From: Sandaracinaceae bacterium
GTDB lineage: Bacteria > Myxococcota_A > Polyangia > Polyangiales > JADJQN01
Reading direction: 5' to 3'
Assembly (NCBI GenBank): GCA_016712745.1
Contig: JADJQN010000004.1
Span: 372,001-436,000, forward strand
Length of the DNA stretch: 64,000 nt
A model generated the notes under the pieces. That model was not told the DNA's origin. It searched no databases and saw only the letters and a program-made list of their open reading frames with translations. Numbering within the stretch: the stretch's first letter is position 1; each line of letters starts with the position of its first letter. A program made the translations under genes and the position numbers. This document shows, one piece after another, positions 7,951 to 15,353 of this stretch.

Positions 7951-9338
7951 GCAACGCTACACTCTCGTTCTTTGGTGGTGCCGGCACCGTGACGGGCTCG
8001 AAGTATCTCGTGCGCACGGACCGAGGTCAGTTCCTGCTCGACTGCGGTCTCTTTCAAGGCATGAAGGAGCTTCGCCTGCGCAACTGGGCAGATCCCCCCT
8101 TCGATCCAAGCGCCCTCGATGCGGTTGTTCTCAGTCATGGTCACATCGACCACTGCGGCTACTTACCGTTGCTCGCCAAGCGTGGTTTCCGAGGACCGAT
8201 TTACTGCACGCCCGGCACCGCCGATCTTCTCAGCATCGTCTTGCCTGATTCGGGACGCCTGCAAGAAGAAGATGCGTCGCGCGCGAATCGCCATGCCTAC
8301 TCCAAGCATCACCCCGCGCTTGCGCTCTACACGAGTGATGATGCAGAGCGCGCGCTCGGTCTTGTGAAGCTGCGGAGCTATGGCGAGCTATTCAACGTTG
8401 TCCCTGGGGCAAGCGCTCTGTTTCGACGCGCAGGTCACATACTTGGCTCGGCAACCGTCGAGGTTCAGCTGAAGCGACCACGCCCATCACGTCTTGTGTT
8501 CTCAGGAGACCTTGGGAGATGGGCTAGGCCAATCCTTCGCGATCCAGAGCTCGTCTCGCACGCGGACACTCTTTTGATCGAGTCGACGTACGGCGACCGT
8601 ACGCACGTCGCAGGCGCCGAGGAAGAGCTCGCACGTGTCATCACCGAGACCGCTCACCGAGGTGGCGTCGTCATCGTTCCGGCGTTTGCGATAGGCCGTA
8701 CGCAAGAGCTCATCTGGACAATACGAAAGCTTGAGGACGCCGGACGGGTGCCGCTTATTTCCGTCTACGTCGACAGTCCCATGGCCATCGATGTGACTGA
8801 GACGTATTGCAGGCACCCCGAAGATCTCGACAAAGAGCTGCGCGAATCAATCATTGAAAACCGCTGCTCCTTGGCCAGTAAGCACTATCATCTGGTGCGC
8901 ACCTCCGACGAATCCAAGGCGCTCAACCGATTGCAGGGCCCCGTCGTGATTATCGCTGGCAGCGGCATGGCAACAGGCGGACGCGTTCTGCATCATTTGA
9001 AGTTTCGCCTGCCCGACCATCGCAACACCGTACTGCTCGCAGGCTTTCAAGCGGCGGGCACTCGCGGACGCGCGTTGCTCGAGGGCGCTCCCACCGTTCG
9101 GATTCATGGGGAGGACATTCCCGTACGCGCGCGCGTCGAGGTCGTGAATGGGCTCTCCGCGCATGCTGATCAGAATGAGATCATGCGATGGCTGCGAGGT
9201 TTCAAAGAGCCACCGCGGCAAACATTCGTGGTTCACGGTGAAGCCGCGTCATCCGCAGCGCTGGCCGCAACAATCAAGGAACAGCTCGGCTGGAACGTCT
9301 CGGTAGCAGTGGATGGCGCGACCGTGGACGTTAGTTGA
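7947..9338 (+). CDS. Beta-CASP metallo-beta-lactamase-fold RNase
   Basis: The GTG at 7947 overlaps the preceding stop codon (GTGA) and gives SNATLSFFGGAGTVTGSKYL, the normal N-terminus of this family; a longer frame from 7908 exists but is unlikely. The metal-binding motif is SHGHIDHCGYLP, with further ligands in RAGHILGSA and SGDLGR. The beta-CASP part has the DSPMAIDVTETY, IAGSGMATGGRVLHHL and GLSAHADQNE motifs. The family (YsaA/CPSF73-like) consists of zinc-dependent endo/exoribonucleases acting on RNA in the cytoplasm. Length (463 aa) is normal. It closes the acyltransferase/ATPase operon; whether it acts on a specific RNA here is unknown. Confidence 0.93.
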   Translation: MSNATLSFFGGAGTVTGSKYLVRTDRGQFLLDCGLFQGMKELRLRNWADPPFDPSALDAVVLSHGHIDHCGYLPLLAKRGFRGPIYCTPGTADLLSIVLPDSGRLQEEDASRANRHAYSKHHPALALYTSDDAERALGLVKLRSYGELFNVVPGASALFRRAGHILGSATVEVQLKRPRPSRLVFSGDLGRWARPILRDPELVSHADTLLIESTYGDRTHVAGAEEELARVITETAHRGGVVIVPAFAIGRTQELIWTIRKLEDAGRVPLISVYVDSPMAIDVTETYCRHPEDLDKELRESIIENRCSLASKHYHLVRTSDESKALNRLQGPVVIIAGSGMATGGRVLHHLKFRLPDHRNTVLLAGFQAAGTRGRALLEGAPTVRIHGEDIPVRARVEVVNGLSAHADQNEIMRWLRGFKEPPRQTFVVHGEAASSAALAATIKEQLGWNVSVAVDGATVDVS

Positions 9339-9527
9339 AACGCGCGTGAAAGCCTGCAGGGCGCCCTATGGGGTGACTAGCTCAGCTGTCATGGCAGGCC
9401 GACTGGCCGGTATTGTTTGCCGAATACTTCAATGATTCTCAGACGCAGGTCCGGGCGTGGCTCTTGCAACACGCACGAGCAAGCCGGGCACGTACGCCCG
9501 ACGATACCAACTCGTCTGAGGTTTCCC

Positions 9528-11723
9528 GTGCTCCTACGCGTCGTTTTTTTCCTGACTCTTTCCATGGCTATGTCGGCGTGCACAGGCAGGGCTGGGCGGA
9601 CGGGCACGGGGGGCGACGGTGGTGCGCCGGATTTCTCGTTTGCCGACGACGGCGGTCAAATCGACAGGGACTCAGGCGCCGTACAGGACGCGGGCAGCGT
9701 CGCGGATGGCGGCGCTGCGGACGACGCGCGCGTCGGCTATGACGCTGGGGCCGTTTCCGATGCTGGTGTAGCGACCGATGCCACTGTGGTCGCCGATGCA
9801 GCTGACGCTTCGGGGGAATCCGAGATCGTCGATACGTGTGCGGACACCGCTTTCGCATTGTCCGCCCTCGGCAGTCGCGTCTTTGTTGGCAACAGCAGCG
9901 ATGCAACACCTAGCTCACGCGCCGCGTGCGACGCGGCAGGACTCGACGTGAGCATGCGCTGGATGGCACCGCATGCCGGCACCTACACCTTCGATACGAA
10001 CGGTTCCTTCTTCGACACAGTTCTTGGCGTCTATCCTAGTTGCGCGTCGGTCAGCGCGCTCGCATGCGACGACGATTCGGGGGACGGGAGTGCTTCGTTG
10101 GTCTCGGTATTCCTCACGGCCGGGCAGACCGTAGTGATCTATGTCGATGGTTATGCGGCAGGTTCCGGTGGCGAGTTCGTTGTGAACGTCTTGGAATCGA
10201 GCGTGTCGACTGATTCTGGTGTGTCGATGCTCGATGCCGGATTTGATTTGGGCATGGACTCAGGGACCGACGCGGGCCGAGATGCAGGCACCGACGCGGG
10301 CCGAGATGCAGGCACCGACGCGGGTCGAGACGCAGGCACCGACGCGGGTCGAGACGCAGGCAGCGACGCCGGAACGGATGCCGGTCGGGACGCGGGCTCC
10401 GACGCGGGCCGAGATGCTGGACCACCCATGTGTATGACGGGAGAACTCTTTTGCGGAGGGTCGTGCGCAACGTGCCCAAGCGGGGCCACCGCGGTGACCT
10501 GTGGCGCAGCAGAATGCGTCGCTACCGCGTGCGAGTTTGGCCTCTTTGTACATCAAGGTGACTGCGCGATGTGGGTGACCCGCCCGGTGGGCGAGCCGAC
10601 AACAGGCGCGTCCTCGGACCAAGGAGCAATTCGCGTCACGGGTGATGACGTGCTGCACGCGGGCTTCATCGGCCAGAACCAAATTCGGTATGGCGTCTCG
10701 CGAGACCATGCACAAACTTGGTCTTTCGAATCGATCGCTCCTGTCGCCGATCGACAGGTCAATCTCGATTTCGAAATCGGCTCTGATGGCACAGTTTACC
10801 TGCTGCACTCATCGGTTGGCGGTCCAATCACCCTCGAAACGCGCTCACCGCTTGGCGCGTGGACAAGCGAGCAAATTGACCCCGGTCACAACGCGTTGCG
10901 CAATAGCTCCGAGGATTACTACACCGACTCGACGCACGCCGCCGCGCTGGCACTCGATTCCGGAAATGCGCCGCACGTCGTTTATGTGGACACCGACACC
11001 ATTCGATATCTGCACCGAACAACGGCCGGGTGGCAGCGCGAGACCGTTCTCGCCGAGGTATCTTCGAGCATCGATGTGGCATTTGGTCCAGACGGCAACC
11101 TGAACTTTGTGGCCAACGATCGGCGCTCGTCCGTTTTCGCCTACGTGATTTTCGTGCGTGACTCGGCCGGCACGTGGTCGGAACAGGAAATCTATTCCTA
11201 CCGCGATACAGGAAGCGGAGCGGATGTTGTGAGCATGGACCGGCTCGTCTTCGGGCCGGATGGAAGACCCTACGTGCAAGCGCGCGCAGGCGGAGGAATC
11301 AGCGCAGGTAGCGGGACGTGCACCGGCAATCGCCTGGTCCTCTACTCGCGTTCGGGCAGCGCGTGGAGCTCTACGCTGGTCGACGTGGGCTTGCATGGAG
11401 GCGCGTCGAACATCGGGCAGACAGTCTTCATGGCGGGCGACTTGTATGTTCCGCACTACAACGACTCCGTCGACTTTCCCTACCCTGGCTACGGCGTCCC
11501 GCAAATTGTCTATTCGCGCATGCGTGGATCGAGCGTACTGGAGGAACAAGTTGGCTACTTTACCAGCGTAGCCCCGCCGTGCCAGTGGACCCGCAACCTC
11601 GACGCAGTCGTGGATTCGAACGAAGTGCCTTACCTGCTCACGACATCGCGCACAGCACCGGGATTGGCAGGCGGAGTTTTCCCAGCTCCGCAGATCACAA
11701 CAATCCAGATCTACGAGCCATAG
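9528..11723 (+). CDS. Asp-Ala-Gly-repeat lipoprotein with BNR/propeller-like C-terminus, 731 aa
   Basis: The GTG at 9528 has TGAGG just upstream and gives a signal peptide with lipobox AMSAC. Then come an Asp/Gly/Ala-rich linker, a beta-rich domain with paired Cys (CDAAGLDVSMRW, then FFDTVLGVYPSCASVSALAC, resembling a PPC-type fold), a Thr-Asp-Ala-Gly-Arg-Asp-Ala-Gly tandem repeat, a Cys cluster (GELFCGGSCATCPSG), and about 390 residues of repeated strands that look like BNR/Asp-box propeller blades (YGVSRDHAQTWSFE, VVYVDTDTIRYLHRTTAGW). It is an outer-surface protein without an obvious enzyme motif. Its last third is duplicated at 13862-14852. Confidence 0.85.
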   Translation: MLLRVVFFLTLSMAMSACTGRAGRTGTGGDGGAPDFSFADDGGQIDRDSGAVQDAGSVADGGAADDARVGYDAGAVSDAGVATDATVVADAADASGESEIVDTCADTAFALSALGSRVFVGNSSDATPSSRAACDAAGLDVSMRWMAPHAGTYTFDTNGSFFDTVLGVYPSCASVSALACDDDSGDGSASLVSVFLTAGQTVVIYVDGYAAGSGGEFVVNVLESSVSTDSGVSMLDAGFDLGMDSGTDAGRDAGTDAGRDAGTDAGRDAGTDAGRDAGSDAGTDAGRDAGSDAGRDAGPPMCMTGELFCGGSCATCPSGATAVTCGAAECVATACEFGLFVHQGDCAMWVTRPVGEPTTGASSDQGAIRVTGDDVLHAGFIGQNQIRYGVSRDHAQTWSFESIAPVADRQVNLDFEIGSDGTVYLLHSSVGGPITLETRSPLGAWTSEQIDPGHNALRNSSEDYYTDSTHAAALALDSGNAPHVVYVDTDTIRYLHRTTAGWQRETVLAEVSSSIDVAFGPDGNLNFVANDRRSSVFAYVIFVRDSAGTWSEQEIYSYRDTGSGADVVSMDRLVFGPDGRPYVQARAGGGISAGSGTCTGNRLVLYSRSGSAWSSTLVDVGLHGGASNIGQTVFMAGDLYVPHYNDSVDFPYPGYGVPQIVYSRMRGSSVLEEQVGYFTSVAPPCQWTRNLDAVVDSNEVPYLLTTSRTAPGLAGGVFPAPQITTIQIYEP
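10266..10419 (+). repeat. 24-base tandem repeat encoding TDAGRDAG
   Basis: Inside the preceding lipoprotein gene, a 24-base unit is repeated with slight drift (accgacgcgggccgagatgc and variants), encoding the eight-residue unit TDAGRDAG four to five times, then degenerating to SDAGTDAGRDAG. It makes a long flexible, acidic spacer between the PPC-like domain and the Cys cluster. The near-identical units mean the copy number could vary by slippage. Confidence 0.9.
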
Positions 11724-11981
11724 CAGTTGGTCGCGAGCGCGAACGGCGGAGAAAACGCTACGACGGTCTACTCTTACGCGCGGAGCCATTTCCGAGAATT
11801 GAACTCGGGACCTACGGTTTACGAAACCTAAACGAAAGCGTTGTCCATCAATGACTTAGCAGTGGAGTGTCCGTAGGGTGTCCCATGCACCTATAGAGCC
11901 TCCCCTCAGCATGCGCGCGCTCTTAATCGTCGCCGATTCCAGCATCGGGCGGGTATGGGCAAACCCCTCCGTCGCCATAGG
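10731..11981 (+). repeat. 1.25-kb direct repeat, copy 1 (ancestral-looking)
   Basis: This stretch is repeated at 13862-15110 in the same orientation. I could find only six base substitutions and one two-base deletion between the copies (deletion near 14636). Copy 1 spans the 3' part of the lipoprotein gene, a tRNA-Thr 3' fragment, and the last 59 bases of the minus-strand lipoprotein gene ending at 11923. Both genes are continuous across the borders, so this is probably the original copy. Confidence 0.95.
11782..11828 (-). repeat. tRNA-Thr(CGT) 3'-half fragment 1 (att-like)
   Basis: These 47 bases match the 3' half of the intact tRNA-Thr gene at 18795-18869: from the anticodon loop (ttacgaaacc read on plus) through the whole T arm and acceptor to GG of the CCA complement. 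The match stops inside the anticodon region, where the sequence changes to taaacg. A displaced tRNA 3' end downstream of an intact tRNA gene, in the same orientation, is the classic footprint of integration by a tyrosine recombinase. No integrase gene is visible. Confidence 0.8.
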
Positions 11982-12594
11982 GGAGCAATTGAAGTCGCCC
12001 GCGGATATGAAGGTCAGTGATCACGGGCACGATTGCAGCGCCGTCTCCATCGCCGCCAAGTAGCGTGCACGTCCCGCTCAGTCGCGCTTCTACATACTCG
12101 CCTGCTGCGTGCGCAGCGCGCGTCACATGTACAGAACAGTCGTGGTAGTTGTTGAACGAGCATGGCCGACCCGGCGCTCCCGTTGGACACGCCCACGTGT
12201 CCTCCGTGACGAAGTGCATTGCTACCTGCACTGGCGCATCGTCCCGCGCGAACCAGTCCGAGTCCCCATCGAGCCCCAATGATGGGAGCTGACCTAGTTG
12301 TGTCTGCGCGACGGCATGCCCGAGGTCGCAAGCCCGCGTTCTAAAAGCAAGTTCGACGTGTTGGGTTGAGTCCAGAGCGAGACAATAGGTTCTGGCCTCG
12401 CCCTCAGGAACCTCGACGGTCGCGGATATGTATTCATCGCCGCAAGCGAGACCGGCGTCCGTAGCTCCAAGGTCGTTCGCCGCATCTGCAGGACCAGCAT
12501 CGACCATCGCCGAGGCGGACGTAGTGCATCCCGTAAAGAGTGCACTTGTGAGCAATGCGGCTGCGCCAATTGCGCTAAGTGTGTATCGGTGCAT
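11923..12594 (-). CDS. Lipoprotein, 223 aa, unknown
   Basis: Minus-strand lipoprotein with signal peptide MHRYTLSAIGAAALLTSALF and lipobox LFTGC, then an Asp-Ala-rich linker (DAGPADAANDLGATDAG). The mature domain of about 165 residues has Cys pairs (GLACGDEY, CDLGHAV, CPTGAPGRPCSF, GVCPYPPDAG) and alternating beta strands (VEVPEGEARTYCLALDS), compatible with a small secreted beta-sandwich. No family is recognised. The last 59 bases lie in repeat copy 1, so the right end is copied at 15052-15110 as a gene fragment. It is eight bases downstream of the truncated PPC-type gene on the same strand, and the two probably formed an operon. Confidence 0.65.
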   Translation of the reverse strand: MHRYTLSAIGAAALLTSALFTGCTTSASAMVDAGPADAANDLGATDAGLACGDEYISATVEVPEGEARTYCLALDSTQHVELAFRTRACDLGHAVAQTQLGQLPSLGLDGDSDWFARDDAPVQVAMHFVTEDTWACPTGAPGRPCSFNNYHDCSVHVTRAAHAAGEYVEARLSGTCTLLGGDGDGAAIVPVITDLHIRGRLQLLPYGDGGVCPYPPDAGIGDD

Positions 12595-12601
12595 GGCTAT
12601 C

Positions 12602-13939
12602 TCACCATTCTGGAAGTGAATAGGTGAGATGTCCCGCCTTACTTAGAAATACTCGATAGGAGCAGTTGGTGCCCGTTATGGAACGTACGCGAACCGAGTA
12701 GGTGCCGGCGACGGGTGCGAAGATGTGTCCGCCTGCGCCTCGGTTCGAGCCCGCCTGATTGCTCGCACCTGGGCCAAAGCCGGTGTCTAGGCTATCGGTC
12801 CATTGATATACAGGGTTCGGTGTGTTGGGCGGTGTAGTGATTAGTGGGTCTATACCGAAGTATGAGAGCGCCGCCGGAGGAAGTAGGTCGAGCGCATACG
12901 TGCAAGTTGAAGTGTTGTCGGCAACGGCGAAGGTCGCACTTTCGTTCGCGGCAAGCGAGATCGAGTAGACGGCCCGACTGTCGACGCCTGGTAAGCGACC
13001 AGCGAAGCGGTCTCCCCACGCGTAGCGCGAGCCGATCGCAGGCGCGTATCTAAGGTCATCGCATACCAGCGCGTTCCATGTCGTAGCACAGCCGAATGTT
13101 GCCGTGACGCTATACGGGTAAGAAGTTCCACCGGGATTCCGCACAGTAAAATAGTAAGTTCCGGTCGTGGTGATCGCAGCAGACGGAATGACGACGCTCC
13201 CCACTCCACTGCCTAGTGAGGTACCTGCCGGGGTGAATGCTTCGACGATAGGCAAGGGTGTCCCCGTCGCAGTCACGGTGAAGTTCGTCGCGCCGATTAG
13301 TCGTTCGTAAATTTGGAATCTGTCAACGTCGTACCCGGTCAAGTAACCAGCTTGGCTGATGCCGTTTGGCACTGGATACGCTTCGTCTTTGATATTGAGA
13401 AAGTCGTCGTCAGCGCTCGACGCGAGTTTGATCCGCGCGGTGTACTCGCCCGTGCTCAACACTCTGTTTCCGATTCGAACGGCGTACCAACCGGTCGTCG
13501 GGAGCACACCCGTCGTCAGTGAAGCGGTAGGCCCAGCTGGGTTTGAACCCGTGACAAAAAAGCCTAACGTTTGAAGATCGAACACTTGAATCAGAAGATC
13601 CGCAGCCGAGCTGCCTACTGGGTTCGCGCTTATCGTGTAGCTGGACCCAGCGTTACCACGGAACAAGAAGTAGTCGCGATCAGACGTTGACTCGAGTGAC
13701 GGGTAGTCGAAGTTCGAGCTTCCCCACTGAAGGTAAGTACCGGTCGAACTCAGAACCGTTACAGGCAGCGCTTCATCCACGTTGTTGCCGAAATCGTCGC
13801 GCGAATCCACGCCGGGTTCATCGGTGACCGAGCGAACCGCGCGACTTACGGCGGCTACGTCTCGATCGCTCCTGTCGCCGATCGACAGGTCAATCTCGAT
13901 TTCGAAATCGGCTCTGATGGCACAGTTTACCTGCTGCAC
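12602..13939 (-). pseudogene. Truncated PPC-type secreted protein, 5' end lost at the repeat junction
   Basis: The open frame is 445 codons, but the first 26 residues (MQQVNCAIRADFEIEI...) are the antisense of repeat copy 2 (13862-13939), not part of the original gene. The native sequence begins at 13861 with DVAAVSRAVRSVTDE. It contains two pre-peptidase C-terminal-like beta domains (DDFGNNVDEALPV...STSDRDYFLF and DDDFLNIKDEAYPV...GYDVDRFQIY) and a C-terminal domain ending HLTYSLPEW. PPC domains normally sit behind a secreted peptidase catalytic domain, so the missing N-terminus may have been a protease. No signal peptide remains, so the product is probably not exported. Confidence 0.72.
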
Positions 13940-14852
13940 TCATCGGTTGGCGGTCCAATCACCCTCGAAACGCGCTCACCGCTTGGCGCGTGGACAAGCG
14001 AGCAAATTGACCCCGGCCACAACGCGTTGCGCAATAGCTCCGAGGATTACTACACCGACTCGACGCACGCCGCCGCGCTGGCACTCGATTCCGGAAATGC
14101 GCCGCACGTCGTTTATGTGGACACCGACACCATTCGATATCTGCACCGAACAACGGCCGGGTGGCAGCGCGAGACCGTTCTCGCCGAGGTATCTTCGAGC
14201 ATCGATGTGGCATTTGGTCCAGACGGCAACCTGAACTTTGTGGCCAACGATCGGCGCTCGTCCGTTTTCGCCTACGTGATTTTCGTGCGTGACTCGGCCG
14301 GCACGTGGTCGGAACAGGAAATCTATTCCTACCGCGATACAGGAAGCGGCGCGGATGTTGTGAGCATGGACCGGCTCGTCTTCGGGCCGGATGGAAGACC
14401 CTACGTGCAAGCGCGCGCAGGCGGAGGAATCAGCGCAGGTAGCGGGACGTGCACCGGCAATCGCCTGGTCCTCTACTCGCGTTCGGGCAGCGCGTGGAGC
14501 TCTACGCTGGTCGACGTGGGCTTGCATGGAGGCGCGTCGAACATCGGGCAGACAGTCTTCATGGCGGGCGACTTGTATGTTCCGCACTACAACGACTCCG
14601 TCGACTTTCCCTACCCTGGCTACGGCGTCCCGCAATGTCTATTCGCGCATGCGTGGATCGAGCGTACTGGAGGAACAAGTTGGCTACTTTACCAGCGTAG
14701 CCCCGCCGTGCCAGTGGACCCGCAACCTCGACGCAGTCGTGGATTCGAACGAAGTGCCTTACCTCCTCACGACATCGCGCACAGCACCGGGATTGGCAGG
14801 CGGAGTTTTCCCAGCTCCGCGGATCACAACAATCCAGATCTACGAGCCATAG
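13862..14852 (+). pseudogene. Partial, frameshifted second copy of the propeller-like lipoprotein C-terminus
   Basis: This matches codons 402-731 of the lipoprotein gene at 9528-11723 but lacks its start, signal peptide and N-terminal domains. A two-base deletion near 14636 (gcaaattgtc in copy 1, gcaatgtc here) shifts the frame, so the end of the protein is read as an unrelated tail (PQCLFAHAWIERTGG). The native stop codon is still present at 14850-14852. It has no upstream signal to be expressed as a secreted protein and is best viewed as a gene remnant carried by the duplication. Confidence 0.9.
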
Positions 14853-14910
14853 CAGTTGGTCGCGAGCGCCAACGGCGGAGAATACGCTACGACGGTCTAC
14901 TCTTACGCGC

Positions 14911-14957
14911 GGAGCCATTTCCGAGAATTGAACTCGGGACCTACGGTTTACGAAACC
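14911..14957 (-). repeat. tRNA-Thr(CGT) 3'-half fragment 2 (att-like)
   Basis: The same 47-base tRNA 3' fragment as at 11782-11828, carried in copy 2 of the large repeat and 3.8 kb from the intact tRNA-Thr gene. If it is an att site, the island lies between 14958 and 18794. If it is only a passenger of the duplication, the island would run from 11829 to 18794. Confidence 0.8.
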
Positions 14958-15353
14958 TAAACGAAAGCGTTGTCCATCAATGACTTAGCAGTGGAGTGTC
15001 CGTAGGGTGTCCCATGCACCTATAGAGCCTCCCCTCAGCATGCGCGCGCTCTTAATCGTCGCCGATTCCAGCATCGGGCGGGTATGGGCAAACCCCTCCG
15101 TCGCCATAGGAATAACCGTCTCGCCAGACAGCGTGACGTTTGCGACAGCGCACTGGTCCGTCGCGCAAACCATTACGGTGAGTTCCTTGTGCGCCATCGT
15201 GATTGCGGATCATGCAGTCGCTCGGTCCGCCGGTAGTGCACCGAACGCACGTACTTCACCCCTAGGGGCGATTGACGGCCAACTTTCGACTGCATAGAAG
15301 TGAGGTGCGGAGTGGCTTGCATTGACCCGCGACACCGCCGGAGATTTTGCGAA
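14958..15353. other. Non-coding junction region with gene debris
   Basis: Together with 14853-14910 this is a 500-base stretch without an intact gene. Up to 15110 it is the tail of repeat copy 2, including a 59-base end of the 11923 lipoprotein gene. From 15112 there is a short Calx-beta-like coding remnant, and from about 15190 to 15353 I see no gene. GGAG at 15339-15342 serves as ribosome-binding site for the protease gene at 15354. Confidence 0.6.
15112..15186 (+). pseudogene. Calx-beta-like repeat remnant
   Basis: This 75-base frame encodes ITVSPDSVTFATAHWSVAQ followed by TITVSS. It closely matches the middle of each repeat unit in the 1643-residue lipoprotein at 38011-42942 (for example VSPASVTFTTGNWNVPQ). 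The rest of the unit is missing on both sides: the left side is cut by repeat copy 2 and the right side is not recognisable. It is debris of a second Calx-beta-type surface protein gene. Confidence 0.6.

Larger units (their letters stand above)
13862..15110 (+). repeat. 1.25-kb direct repeat, copy 2 (derived)
   Basis: Same orientation as copy 1, 1249 bases, about 99% identical. Its left border cuts the 5' end of the PPC-type gene, and its right border abuts unrelated sequence with a Calx-beta-like remnant at 15112. It carries with it the partial lipoprotein gene, the second tRNA-Thr fragment and a 59-base piece of the 11923 lipoprotein gene. All border genes are broken here, which marks it as the inserted or rearranged copy. 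Confidence 0.95.

Noticed and set aside
9339..9527. Intergenic stretch tested for an RNA gene or attachment site
   Set aside because: Contains only weak inverted pieces (gcctgc...gcaggc); no tRNA, hairpin terminator or repeat match. It probably holds the promoter of the following lipoprotein.
10266..10419. Repeat array read as CRISPR
   Set aside because: The unit is coding, contiguous and without spacers; no cas genes.
13531..13570. tRNA-like T-arm sequence gggtttgaaccc
   Set aside because: It lies within the PPC-type coding region, and no cloverleaf can be built around it.
14391..14852. Second frame of repeat copy 2 as an independent gene
   Set aside because: It is only the shifted continuation of the truncated lipoprotein copy.
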